A stretch of DNA of 64,000 nucleotides from Cyanobium sp. CH-040 (GTDB lineage: Bacteria > Cyanobacteriota > Cyanobacteriia > PCC-6307 > Cyanobiaceae): contig NZ_JAGQCJ010000004.1 of NCBI RefSeq assembly GCF_024346135.1, forward strand, positions 124,001 through 188,000, given 5' to 3'. This document shows positions 8,771 to 17,500 of this stretch, one piece after another. A model generated the notes under the pieces. That model ran no database searches, was not told the DNA's origin, and saw only the letters and a program-made list of their open reading frames with translations. Position 1 is the stretch's first letter, and every line of letters begins with the position of its first letter. Position numbers and translations under genes: made by a program.

Positions 8771-9364
8771 TCAGATGCGGGCGAGGGTGACCCGCTCGGG
8801 CTGGTGCTGATACTTGCCGGCCCGATCCATGTAGGTGGTGTCGCAGGGATCGCCTTCGAAGAAGAGCAGCTGGCAGATGCCCTCACCGGCATAGATGCGG
8901 CAGTCGGCACCGGAGGAATTGCTGAATTCCAGGGTGAGGTGTCCTTCCCAGCTCGCCTCGGCGGGGGTGGTGTTGACGATGATGCCCAGGCGGGCATAGG
9001 TGCTCTTGCCCAGGCAGATCACCGTGATGTTGGCGGGCACCCGCAGCTTCTCCAGGGCCACACCCAGTCCGTAGGAATGGGCGGGCAGGATGAAATAGCT
9101 GCCATCCTGATCCTCATGCAGCGGAGCCGCCTCCAGGTTGGCGGGATTGAACCGCTTGGGGTTCATCACCGTGCCGGGCACATGGCGGAAGATCAGGAAC
9201 TCCCGGGGCGAGAGGCGCAGGTCGTAGCCATAGGAGGAGCAGCCGTAGCTGAGCACCGGCCGGGCGGAAGCCGCCGGGTCGAGGTGGCGCACCAGGGTCT
9301 CCTGGAACGGCTCGAGCATGCCGCCCGCGGCCTGTTCCTTGATCCAGCGATCGTTCTTGAGCAT
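8771..9364 (-). CDS. dcd: dCTP deaminase
   Basis: 197 residues, typical for Dcd, which deaminates dCTP to dUTP. The trimeric dUTPase-like fold is recognisable from [16 protein letters not shown] near the N-terminus, [16 protein letters not shown] and the catalytic-loop segment [16 protein letters not shown]. The gene ends 52 bp from the convergent thyX and starts 11 bp after the CobO-like gene's stop, so it is probably the second gene of that transcript. Its dUTP feeds ThyX after dUTPase action. Confidence 0.95.
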   Translation of the reverse strand: MLKNDRWIKEQAAGGMLEPFQETLVRHLDPAASARPVLSYGCSSYGYDLRLSPREFLIFRHVPGTVMNPKRFNPANLEAAPLHEDQDGSYFILPAHSYGLGVALEKLRVPANITVICLGKSTYARLGIIVNTTPAEASWEGHLTLEFSNSSGADCRIYAGEGICQLLFFEGDPCDTTYMDRAGKYQHQPERVTLARI

Positions 9365-9375
9365 GGGAGAGCGGA

Positions 9376-9987
9376 CTAGACGCCGCGGCGCAGCTGGGTG
9401 ACCTGATCGGCCAGGGCCATCAGTTCCGGCGCCATGGCCGGGCCGGTGAGGATGACATCCATCGGCGCCGGCCGCTGCTCGAGTGCCGCGAGCACCTCAT
9501 CGGCAGCGATGAAGCCCAGGTCGATCGCCAGACCCAGCTCGTCGAGCACCATCAGATCAACGGTCGCCGAGAGCAGCTGCTCACGGCTGAACTCCCACAC
9601 CTGCCGAACCGCATCCGCGACGGCCGCGTCGTAGCAGTGCGCCGGTTCGGCGAGGCAGGCCTCGACGGCGGGCCGGAGCCAGCGCAGCCGGCCGCAGAGG
9701 CTGGGCCCGGCGTCCACACCCTGGTTCACCCCGCCCTTGAGGAACTGGCAGACCAGCACCCGGCTGCCCAGACCGGCCGTGCGCAGGGCCTGGCTGAGCA
9801 CGGCCGCGAAGCTGCCGCGGAAGGGAGCGGTGTGGATGTGCAGCAGACCCTCCGGTTGCGCCAGCAGCCGCAGGGGCGCCGGCGCTGGCGTGGCGGGCCG
9901 GTGGCGGCTCACACCCGTGGACGCCACCGCCGCAGGCCTCACGCCGTAGGGCGTGTCGCCGAGGCCGGTGCTGAGGCTGGCGGTCAT
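9376..9987 (-). CDS. CobO/BtuR-like protein with degenerate P-loop
   Basis: 203 residues from ATG at 9987; an in-frame GTG at 10035 would add 16. The protein resembles ATP:corrinoid adenosyltransferases of the CobO/BtuR type, with the segments [39 protein letters not shown] and MDVILTGP in family order. The usual Walker A GNGKGKTT is replaced by [13 protein letters not shown], which lacks the P-loop Lys-Thr. I believe cyanobacterial members share this change. It may therefore bind rather than adenosylate corrinoids, or use ATP differently. It is divergent from ntcA, with the NtcA-like site between the two genes, and lies 11 bp upstream of dcd. Confidence 0.7.
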   Translation of the reverse strand: MTASLSTGLGDTPYGVRPAAVASTGVSRHRPATPAPAPLRLLAQPEGLLHIHTAPFRGSFAAVLSQALRTAGLGSRVLVCQFLKGGVNQGVDAGPSLCGRLRWLRPAVEACLAEPAHCYDAAVADAVRQVWEFSREQLLSATVDLMVLDELGLAIDLGFIAADEVLAALEQRPAPMDVILTGPAMAPELMALADQVTQLRRGV

Positions 9988-10123
9988 GGCGGGGCAGGGC
10001 GCGAAGCTGAATGTAGCGGCTTCAGGCCGGTTCACAACGAGGGCACACCACCTGTGGTGGCGAACAGACGTATCAGGCGCACCGCGAGCCGCCGTCCCGG
10101 CGGCGGAGACGCGCCCGTGATCG

Positions 10124-10165
10124 GTGTGCGTTGCTACAGGGTCGCGGCGGCCCGATCTTTAGGGT
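10124..10165 (+). promoter_or_regulatory. NtcA-activated promoter of ntcA
   Basis: GTG(N8)TAC at 10124-10137 differs in one base from the NtcA consensus GTA(N8)TAC. It is followed after exactly 22 bp by TAGGGT (10160-10165), a TAN3T -10 box. This is the canonical class II NtcA-activated promoter layout and predicts transcription starting near 10171, about 17 nt before the ATG at 10189. It implies positive autoregulation of ntcA under nitrogen limitation. The same palindromic site lies about 137 bp upstream of the divergent CobO-like start. Confidence 0.72.
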
Positions 10166-10188
10166 TCCGCGACATCCATGCCGGGTCC

Positions 10189-10929
10189 ATGGTCGGCGCC
10201 ACCCGCGGCTTCAGCCGCACCGCCAGCACGCCCACCACCGGGAGCCCGGGCGCCGTGACCACCATCGGCAGCGGCGCCCAGGACAGCACCACCCTGCTGG
10301 AGGTGATGCGCGGCCTGAGCGGCAGCAGCGCCGAATCCATCGATCGCGGCAAGACGATCTTCTTTCCCGGCGACCCGGCCGAAAGGGTCTACCTGCTGCG
10401 CCGGGGGGCGGTGCGCCTGTCGCGGGTGTACGAGAGCGGCGAGGAGATCACGGTGGCTCTGCTGCGCGAGAACAGCCTGTTCGGCGTGCTGTCGCTGCTC
10501 ACCGGCCAGCGCTCCGATCGCTTCTACCACGCGATCGCCTTCACGCGGGTGGAGCTGATCACCGCTCCGGCCACCTCCCTGCGCACCGCCATCGAGCAGG
10601 ACGCCAGCGTGGGGCTGCTGCTGCTCCAGGGCCTCTCCTCGCGCATCCTGCAGACGGAGACGATGATCGAGACCCTCACCCACCGCGACATGAGCTCGCG
10701 GCTGGTGAGCTTCTTGCTGGTGCTCTGCCGCGACTTCGGCCTGCCCGGCGCCGAGGGCATCACCATCGACCTGCGCCTCTCCCACCAGGCGATCGCCGAG
10801 GCGATCGGCTCCACCCGCGTCACGATCACCCGGCTGCTGGGGGATCTGCGCCAGGAGGGTCTGCTGCAGATCGACCGCAAGAAGATCACGGTGTTCGACC
10901 CCATCGCCCTCGCCAAGCGGTTCAGCTGA
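10189..10929 (+). CDS. ntcA: Global nitrogen regulator NtcA (CRP/FNR family)
   Basis: A near-perfect NtcA. An N-terminal cyclic-nucleotide-binding fold that senses 2-oxoglutarate contains [31 protein letters not shown] and FGVLSLLTG. The C-terminal helix-turn-helix is at about residues 198-217 ([20 protein letters not shown]). ATG at 10189 gives 246 residues, slightly longer than the usual ~222; in-frame GTG at 10255 would give 224 and ATG at 10306 would give 207. The promoter at 10124-10165 puts the predicted transcript start before 10189, so all three starts remain possible. NtcA activates nitrogen assimilation genes when 2-oxoglutarate is high. Confidence 0.96.
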   Translation: MVGATRGFSRTASTPTTGSPGAVTTIGSGAQDSTTLLEVMRGLSGSSAESIDRGKTIFFPGDPAERVYLLRRGAVRLSRVYESGEEITVALLRENSLFGVLSLLTGQRSDRFYHAIAFTRVELITAPATSLRTAIEQDASVGLLLLQGLSSRILQTETMIETLTHRDMSSRLVSFLLVLCRDFGLPGAEGITIDLRLSHQAIAEAIGSTRVTITRLLGDLRQEGLLQIDRKKITVFDPIALAKRFS

Positions 10930-11005
10930 CGCGCGCCGTTCCGCTGACGGCAGGACGACACCGGCCATGGGGGGCGCGGGATACTGAGCCGGTTCGGACG
11001 GATCC

Positions 11006-12262
11006 GTGTCGGGCTGGCTGCTGATCCTGGCACTGCTGGTGCTCGGGGGTGTGCTGTCCACCCTCGGCGATCGCCTCGGCAGCCGCGTGGGCAAGGCGCG
11101 GCTCAGCCTCTTCGGCCTGCGGCCGCGCCACACGGCCGTGGTGATCACGGTGCTCACCGGCAGCCTGATCAGTGCGGTGTCGCTGGGGCTGATGCTGCTG
11201 GTGAGCGAGCGGTTGCGCCGGGGCCTGTTCGAGCTCGACCAGATCGACGAGCGGCTGCGCACCAGCCGCGTGCAGCTGGAATCAAGCCGCAGTGAACTGC
11301 AGGCCAGCCAGGCGCAGGTGGCCCGGGCCCAGCTGGGCCAGCAGCGCGTGCAGCGTGAGCTGGCCCAGGCCGAACAGCGCGCCACCACCCTGCGCAACGA
11401 ACTGGCGCCCCTGCGCCAGGAACGCGCCCGCCTGGAGGCCGAGCGGAACCGGCTGCAGGCTGAGCGGGGCCGCCTGCTGGGAGAGCGGGAGCGGCTGAGC
11501 GGCGAGGTGGCCGGACGCGACGCCGAGATCCGCCGCCGGGAGGGTGAACTGGCCCAGCTGCGCCAGCGCATCGACGCCGGCAGCCAGGAGCTGGAGCAAC
11601 TGGAGGAGAACCTCATCGCCCTGCGCCGCGGCGATGTGGTGCTCACCAGCGGCGAAGTCCTGGCCAGCGCCAAGGTGAAGCTGGAACGCCCCCAGCAGGC
11701 ACGCGGGGTGATCGACGCCGTGCTGCAGCAGGCCAATCTGAATGCCTTCCGGCGCGTGCGCCCGGGTGATCCCCCGGAGCGCCAGATCCTGCTGGTGCCC
11801 ACCAGCGACATCAACCGGCTGGAGGAGTTGCTCAAACGCCCCGGTTCGTGGGTGCTGAGCATCCGCTCGGCGGCCAACGTGCTGCGCGGCGAGCAGCAGG
11901 TGCTGGCCTTCCCCGACCTGCGGCCCAACCGCCGGGTGGTGAGCGCCGGGGAGGTGCTGGCCAGCACCACAATCGAGGGGGATCTGCGCAGCCCCGACCT
12001 GCTGGCCCGAAGGCTGAACCTGCTGCTGGCGGCGGCCTACGCCCGGGCCCAGCGCCAGGGCACGACCGTGGACGGACTGCAGTTCGATCCCACCGCCTTC
12101 AGCTCACTGGTGCGCAGCCTGAGCGAACGACCCAGCGGCCAGGTGGTGCAGCTGCAGGCCGTGGCCCTGCGCGATGCTGACACACCGGACCCGATCACGG
12201 TGGAGCTGCGCCTCCCACCACGCCAGGGTCAGAGTGCCTCTCCGCAGGGGCCGAGGCGGTGA
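11006..12262 (+). CDS. DUF3084 membrane-anchored coiled-coil protein
   Basis: 418 residues from GTG at 11006. Two N-terminal transmembrane segments (about 4-17 and 46-68) are followed by a long heptad-rich coiled coil (about 75-205) full of Gln/Arg/Glu/Leu. A conserved globular C-terminal region follows, where GDVVLTSGEVLA and RVVSAGEVLAST look like two related repeats. It matches the cyanobacterium-specific DUF3084 family of unknown function. The last four bases overlap the start of the next gene (GTGA), a YqgF-like nuclease, which implies translational coupling and perhaps a membrane-tethered complex. Confidence 0.82.
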   Translation: MSGWLLILALLVLGGVLSTLGDRLGSRVGKARLSLFGLRPRHTAVVITVLTGSLISAVSLGLMLLVSERLRRGLFELDQIDERLRTSRVQLESSRSELQASQAQVARAQLGQQRVQRELAQAEQRATTLRNELAPLRQERARLEAERNRLQAERGRLLGERERLSGEVAGRDAEIRRREGELAQLRQRIDAGSQELEQLEENLIALRRGDVVLTSGEVLASAKVKLERPQQARGVIDAVLQQANLNAFRRVRPGDPPERQILLVPTSDINRLEELLKRPGSWVLSIRSAANVLRGEQQVLAFPDLRPNRRVVSAGEVLASTTIEGDLRSPDLLARRLNLLLAAAYARAQRQGTTVDGLQFDPTAFSSLVRSLSERPSGQVVQLQAVALRDADTPDPITVELRLPPRQGQSASPQGPRR

Positions 12263-12702
12263 GGGAGGCCGGACTGCTGGCGGCGGTGGATCCCGGCCGC
12301 AGCAAGTGCGGTGTGGTGCTGGCCGACCCCCTCAGCCGCACCGTGCTCGCCGCCGCGATCCTGTCGCCGCAGGAGGCGCGCGAGCGCATCGCGCAGTGGC
12401 AGCAGCAGGGGATGGCGGCGGTGGTGCTCGGCAACGGCACCGGCAGCGCCGCCTGGCAGCACGACCTCCGGCAGCTCGGCCTGACGGTGCTGCTGGTGGA
12501 CGAGCGCGGCTCCACCCTGGCGGCCAGAGAGCGCTACTGGGATCTCGAAGGCCGGCGGCACTGGCGACGCTGGCTGCCGGCGGGGCTGCGGCTGCCCCCA
12601 CGTGCCATCGATGACGTGGTGGCCCAGCTGCTGCTGGAGCGCCATCTGGGCTGCACGCTGGCGCCCGCGGCGGGGCCGCTCAGAACCGGGCCCGGACCGT
12701 GA
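12259..12702 (+). CDS. YqgF/RuvX-like RNase H-fold protein
   Basis: 147 residues from GTG at 12259, overlapping the upstream gene by 4 bp. It keeps the main acidic motifs of the Holliday-junction-resolvase-like YqgF fold: VDPGRSKCGV near the N-terminus, VVLGNGTG, VDERGST and IDDVVAQLLLE. The family includes RuvX, which acts in rRNA maturation or junction resolution. The sequence is divergent, so it may be a cyanobacterial paralogue rather than the housekeeping RuvX. The 3' end overlaps the convergent DUF3146 gene by 23 bp. Confidence 0.75.
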   Translation: MREAGLLAAVDPGRSKCGVVLADPLSRTVLAAAILSPQEARERIAQWQQQGMAAVVLGNGTGSAAWQHDLRQLGLTVLLVDERGSTLAARERYWDLEGRRHWRRWLPAGLRLPPRAIDDVVAQLLLERHLGCTLAPAAGPLRTGPGP

Positions 12703-12937
12703 AGGCGTAGTCGCCGCCGGGCTCGAGCTGGTAGTCGGCGCGGAGCAGGAAGCGCAGCAGGGCATCCTGGATCAGGGCACGGCCGAGGGAGGGCTCCACC
12801 CTCAGCTCGCCGCGATCGAAGGCCCAGCAGAAGGTCCAGCGGAAGCCACCGGCCGTGACCTCCCCTTCCAGGACCCGGTTGCTGAAGCTCTGATGCAGCA
12901 CCCGCAGCTGGGCGGTGGTGGCAGGCAGACGCGCCAT
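12680..12937 (-). CDS. DUF3146 family protein
   Basis: An 85-residue protein with the pattern TTAQLRVLHQSF...VLEGEV...FRWTFCWAFDRGELRVEPSLGRALIQ...DYQLEPGGDYAFTVRARF. It matches my recollection of DUF3146, a small conserved cyanobacterial family of unknown function. No signal peptide or membrane segment is visible. It lies 4 bp after the stop of pth on the same strand, so it is likely co-transcribed with pth, and it runs 23 bp into the convergent YqgF-like gene. Confidence 0.78.
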   Translation of the reverse strand: MARLPATTAQLRVLHQSFSNRVLEGEVTAGGFRWTFCWAFDRGELRVEPSLGRALIQDALLRFLLRADYQLEPGGDYAFTVRARF

Positions 12938-12941
12938 GGTG

Positions 12942-13565
12942 TCAGGCTGGCGCAGGCTGGGCGCGGAAACCGTTCAAACGGTTACCGGCCCGTTCCAGGC
13001 CCAGGCGCTGGATCAGGCCGATCCCGGCCGTCACCTCGCTGAGCACGTCCTCGAGCAGGGGCTGTTCGGCGGCGGCGAACCGTCCGAGCACGTGACCCAC
13101 GGTGCGGGCGCGGCGCTCGGCAGGGTTGTCGGCCGGTGCCCCGATGCCGATGCGCAGGCGGGCGAAGTCCTGGGTGCCGAGGTGGCTGATGGCGCTGCGC
13201 AGACCGTTGTGGCCCCCGGCACTGCCGCTGGCGCGCAGTCGCAGCCGGCCCAGGGGCAGATCCATGTCGTCAACCACCACCAGAACCTCGGCAGGCTGGA
13301 ACGAGAACCAGTCCAGGGCGGCGCGGATCGAGCGGCCGCTGTCGTTCATGAAGGTCTGGGGCATGAGCAGGCGCAGGCGCGAGGCCCCCTGACCCACCTC
13401 GGCGAGAAGCCCGTGCAGCCTGTTCTGCTGGCGGAAGGACACGCCTGATTCGGCGGCCAGGCGCTCCAGGGCCATGAATCCGACGTTGTGGCGGGTGGAC
13501 TCGTACCGATGTCCGGGATTGCCGAGACCGACCACGAGGCGCAGGTTCATCGGGCCGGGATTCAT
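12942..13565 (-). CDS. pth: Peptidyl-tRNA hydrolase
   Basis: 207 residues. Pth cleaves peptidyl-tRNA released by stalled ribosomes. VVGLGNPGHRYESTRHNVGF contains the conserved Asn16 and catalytic His26, and VVDDMDLPLGRLRLRASGSAGGHNGLRS carries the catalytic Asp region and the GGHNG loop. ATG at 13565 is used; ATG at 13550 (MNLRLVVGLG) is five residues shorter and equally plausible, and neither has a clear ribosome binding site. It lies downstream of tatA and psbH on the minus strand, probably in one transcript, followed closely by DUF3146. Confidence 0.95.
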   Translation of the reverse strand: MNPGPMNLRLVVGLGNPGHRYESTRHNVGFMALERLAAESGVSFRQQNRLHGLLAEVGQGASRLRLLMPQTFMNDSGRSIRAALDWFSFQPAEVLVVVDDMDLPLGRLRLRASGSAGGHNGLRSAISHLGTQDFARLRIGIGAPADNPAERRARTVGHVLGRFAAAEQPLLEDVLSEVTAGIGLIQRLGLERAGNRLNGFRAQPAPA

Positions 13566-13623
13566 CAGGCCGGCACCACGCCCGGCCTGCGGACGACGAT
13601 CTGGACCTGTCCGGTCATGGAGC

Positions 13624-13950
13624 TCAGCTGGAGGTCGACTCGCCGGCCGTGTCAGCGGCTGCCGGTGTGGCCGGCTCGGCGACCGGGGCTGCGGCGGCGG
13701 GCGCCTCGGCCGCAGGCGACTCGGCCGAAGGCAGCGGAAGCTCGGCGTTGCCGCCTCTCTCGGCCGCGGCGTCGACGGTGGAGAGGGCCGTGCGGAACTC
13801 CTTCTCGAACTCCGAGGACGCGGACTGGAACCCCTTGAGGGTGCGGCCAAGGCTGCGCCCGAGCTCAGGGAGACGCTTCGGCCCGAAAACCAGCAGGGCG
13901 ATGGCGGCGATCACCGCCATCTCGGGAAGACCGATGCCGAAGAAATTCAT
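13624..13950 (-). CDS. tatA: Twin-arginine translocase subunit TatA/TatB type
   Basis: 108 residues. An N-terminal membrane helix (about 9-21) is followed by the hinge motif FGPKRLPELG (22-31), an amphipathic helix with RSLGRTLKGFQ, and an Ala/Pro/Glu-rich tail of about 45 residues. This is the layout of TatA/E and TatB, which form the pore or docking complex that exports folded twin-arginine substrates across the plasma or thylakoid membrane. Cyanobacteria commonly have one TatA-like and one TatB-like protein; the LPEMAVIAAIALLVFGP start resembles TatA. The gene lies 30 bp after psbH. Confidence 0.88.
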   Translation of the reverse strand: MNFFGIGLPEMAVIAAIALLVFGPKRLPELGRSLGRTLKGFQSASSEFEKEFRTALSTVDAAAERGGNAELPLPSAESPAAEAPAAAAPVAEPATPAAADTAGESTSS

Positions 13951-13980
13951 CGCGAGACCCTGAACGGGTGGTGGCCAGGT

Positions 13981-14181
13981 TCAGCCGGCGCCGTCCCAGT
14001 TGACATTGATCCCTTCGAGCAGCAGGGACTGGTTGTACAGCTGCAGGATCACCAGCAGGAACACCAGGAAGAGCAGCATGAACACGCCCATGACCGGGGT
14101 GGTGCCCCAGCCGGGCACCACCTTGCCGTACTCGGAGTTGAGAGGGCGGAGGAGATCGCCGAGACGGGTGCGTTGAGCCAT
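13981..14181 (-). CDS. psbH: Photosystem II protein PsbH
   Basis: A 66-residue single-helix subunit of photosystem II. The N-terminus ([20 protein letters not shown]) and the membrane segment with [26 protein letters not shown] are diagnostic. PsbH stabilises the QB site and binds near CP47. It is divergent from psbN, separated by about 218 bp, the arrangement generally seen in cyanobacteria and chloroplasts. tatA and pth follow downstream on the same strand. Confidence 0.97.
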   Translation of the reverse strand: MAQRTRLGDLLRPLNSEYGKVVPGWGTTPVMGVFMLLFLVFLLVILQLYNQSLLLEGINVNWDGAG

Positions 14182-14399
14182 GGAGGACCGGACCTCTCGC
14201 GCAGGAATTCGGTGCGGTTACTGTACGGGAACCGGGATGCCCGGCGGCCCCTGGCTGTCGAGACTGTTGACCCTTGGTTCTGACCCTTGGTTCTGACGGG
14301 AGCTCCTGAGCCGCCCGTACCGGGAGCCGTTTCCAGGTCGGCACCAGTCCACCGCTCCCCTTCCCCTCCCCGCCCCCTCACCCACGAGCCGCCGCCGCC
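14182..14399. promoter_or_regulatory. Divergent psbH-psbN intergenic region
   Basis: A 218-bp gap between divergent psbH and psbN that must carry both promoters. I could not fix a -10 box with confidence. It holds an exact 13-bp tandem duplication at 14268-14293 and a C-rich run before psbN. Confidence 0.5.
14268..14297 (+). repeat. 13-bp tandem direct repeat
   Basis: TGACCCTTGGTTC occurs twice back to back (14268-14280 and 14281-14293), followed by TGAC, the start of a third unit. It lies in the psbH-psbN gap. It could be a recent slippage duplication or a paired protein-binding site. Confidence 0.85.
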
Positions 14400-14549
14400 A
14401 TGGATCCCAGCAGCAGCAGTTCCCCGGCGCTCTCGGTGGCGATCGCCGTTCTGGCGGTGCTGCTCGGTCTCACCGGTTTCGGCGTGTACCAGGCCTTCGG
14501 GCCACCCTCCAAGGCCCTCAGCGACCCCTTCGACGATCACGACGACTGA
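14400..14549 (+). CDS. psbN: Photosystem II assembly protein PsbN
   Basis: A 49-residue protein beginning MDPSSSSSPAL, then one hydrophobic helix (SVAIAVLAVLLGLTGFGVY) and the diagnostic YQAFGPPSK motif, ending DPFDDHDD. PsbN is not part of mature photosystem II but helps early reaction-centre assembly and repair. The last 32 bp overlap, on the opposite strand, the 3' end of the alpha-mannosidase gene. The gene is divergent from psbH. Confidence 0.96.
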   Translation: MDPSSSSSPALSVAIAVLAVLLGLTGFGVYQAFGPPSKALSDPFDDHDD

Positions 14550-17500
14550 GGGGAGCGACCCTCCAGAAGCCGATCTCCCAGGGCCGCAGGCGGATCGTCC
14601 CTGTGCTCCCCTCCGCAACCGTCGGCAGGTCGGGGTCGCTCTGCTCCAGAGGCCGGTCGAGCCCATCGAGGCGTTCCTGCACACGCCAGAGGGCCCCGAG
14701 GTCGACCCGCTGACGGCAGGGGGAGTTGTTGATCAGGCTGAGCACCGCCGACCCCGCCGCCAGGCGCCGCAGGCCGAGCAGCTGCACGCCGCAGGGCAAC
14801 GGCGGCACCAGCTGATGGGGACCTGCCGGGGCCGCCCCGGCCGAGCCGCACCGAGCGGGGCGCAGCAGGACCGGTTCCCGGAAGGCCAGAGCCTGCTCCG
14901 GCACCCCCGCGCCACGCCAGCCGTTGGCGCAGGGCAACAGGGCCAGCCGTTGCCGCTGGAAGCCGTTGTCGGCTCCGGGATCCGGCCAGGTGGGGGCCCG
15001 CAGCAGCGACACCCCCAGGCGGTCGGCGCTGGCTGACACGCCCTGGGGCCCGTCGAGCAGCACGGCCAGACCCTGGCCGCTAGCGCAGGAGGCCATCCAG
15101 CTGATCGCAGCCACCTCCCAGCGGGTGCGCTCCCGCGCCGTGGCCGCCTCCGCCGGCCGCTCCAGCACGCCCCCGGAGGTGTCGGCCGCCCAGCGATCGG
15201 CCCGCTCCGCCAGCGGCAACTCGAGGCGCAGGAGCTCATGGCGCTGGCGCCAGTCGACGCTCAGCACCAGCTCCAGCCAGGGACTGCCCGCCAGCAGCCG
15301 CCCATCCAGACGCAGGCGGCTGGCGCCGCAGCGGCCGCGCCAGAGGAAGCTGGCACACAGCGGCCCCCGCTCCCGCCATTGCGGCTCCCCCTGCCAGGAC
15401 CAGGGCAGGGGCCGGCTGCCGTAATCGGCGGCGATGTCCCAGGCATCCCAGAACTCGCCGCGATCGACGTAGCGACACCAGGCCAGGGCTGCGGCCAGCT
15501 GGGGCCGGCCCTGGCAGTCCCAGAGCTGCTCGAGGCCGCCGGGCCCCAGCTCCAGGGTGAGCAGCCCGTTGCCGGCCCGGTTGCCCTCCACCCACACGAC
15601 CCCGTCCACACGCTCGCAGGCCGGCTCGCGGGCCGGCCCGGGACCGGGGGCGGGCGAGACGGCAGCGGGTTCGCGCCGCAAGGAGACTGCCGACACCCCG
15701 GCCAGCGCCGGCAGCTGCACCCAGAGCCCCCCCGCCGCCGCCGCCTGGCTGGGCAGCGCGGTGCCTTCAGCCAGCCAGCGGCCGGGGGGCAGCCGAAGCA
15801 CCGGCCGGCGGTCGGGGAGCGGCTGCAGCTGCACGCCCCACCAGGGCTGGGCGGTGGGCTGGGCGGTGGGCTGGCGAGCGCCTGCAGGGGCTGGCCCAGG
15901 CAGTGCCGTCAGCCCCCCCAGCCAGGCGTCCAGGGCCTGATCCCGGTGGCGGCGGGCCTGCCGCCGCGCCGCGCGCCACTGGGGCTCGGCCTGCTCGAAC
16001 ACCTCGGGAATGGACGTGCCGGGGAGGATGTCGTGGAACTGCTGGAACAGCAACGGCCGCCAGTCGGGCAGGGGCGGCACCGCTCCACCGCCCGTGCCGG
16101 CGGGCGGCAGCGCTCCCGCCAGCACCTCCGCCAGCTCCGCCTCCCGCAGCAGCCGCTCGAGGCTGCGGTTGTGGCGCTTCTGGTCCGGACGGCTGGTGGC
16201 ACAGCCGCGGTGCAGCTCCAGGTAGAGCTCGTCGCGCCACACCGGCAGCCGGGGGGCGTGGGGCTCGAGGGTGGACAGATGGGCGCGCAGCGAGCCATGG
16301 CGCTGCGCTGCGGCCACCGGCTCTCGGCTCCACAGCTGCAGCTGCTCGAGCATCTCGGCGGTGGGCCCCCCGCCGTGATCCCCCATGCCGGGCAGCCAGA
16401 GGGTTTCGGCCAGGCCCGTGGCCCGCTGCCACGCCAGCCGCTGGCGCTCCATCGCCACCGGGTCGGCGTCGGTGCCGATCGGCGCCGTCATCAGGGCCAG
16501 CTGCTCGGCACCGCAGCGGGCGCGCCAGCGGAACAGCCGGTGGGGGAAGGGGTTGGTGGCGTTCCAGAACAGCTTGTGGGTGCAGAACCAGCGCACCCCG
16601 GTGGCGGCGGCCACCGCCGGCAGGCCGGCGCCGAAGCCGAAGCTGTCGGGCAGCCAGGCCAGCCGGTGCTCCAGGCCGGGAAAGTGCTGACGGCTGAACC
16701 GCTGGCCCAGCTGGAACTGGCGCAGCAGCGAGGCGGTGCTGATCAGCACGCAGTCGCTCTCCACCCAGGGGCCGTTGATGGGCTCGAAGCGGCCGTCGGC
16801 CACGGCCCGCTGCACCTGCGCCCAGAGGCTGGGCCGGTGCTGCTCCAGCCAGGCGTAGAGGGCGGGCGTGGAGTGGGCGAAGTGCAGCTCCCCGGAGCGC
16901 TCCATCAGAGCGAGCACCGAGGTGAACGTGCGTTCGGCCGCCTGCCAGGTGTCGGCCACCGGCCACAGCCAGGCCAGGTCGAGATGGGCATGACCGAGCA
17001 CATGGAAGCCCGCCCCAGCCGGGGGCTCCTCGGGCAGACCCGCGTCGCGGCGCAGGACACGCAGCTGACGGCGCTGCGGCTCCAGCACCCCCAGGGGATC
17101 GTCGGCCTCCAGGGGCTCCAGGTCCAGCCGGCTGTGGATCAGGGCGCCGTCGTCGTGCAGGGGGCTGCGCAGACGCAGTTCCAGCTGCAGCGCCCGCCCC
17201 TGCCACCAGGGCTGCGGCAGCAACCAGCGGCAGCTGGTGTCGAAGAGGTCGCCGGCGTGCACCGGCTCACCGTCGACGAGCAGCTCCATGCGGTCGGCCC
17301 ACCAGCGCAGCGCCAGCCGGGCCTGCACCCGCGGCCGCGGGTGCTGCAGCGCCTGCCAGGGCGCCGGGCAGGGGAGGGTGAGGCGCAGGCAGCGCCACTG
17401 CCCGCCGCGGGGCCAGATCACCAGGCCCCGGGCATGCCAGTCGGGGCGATGGCGCGCGCCCCAGGGATGCTGGAGAGCCGGGGCCGGCACCCCCGAGGGA

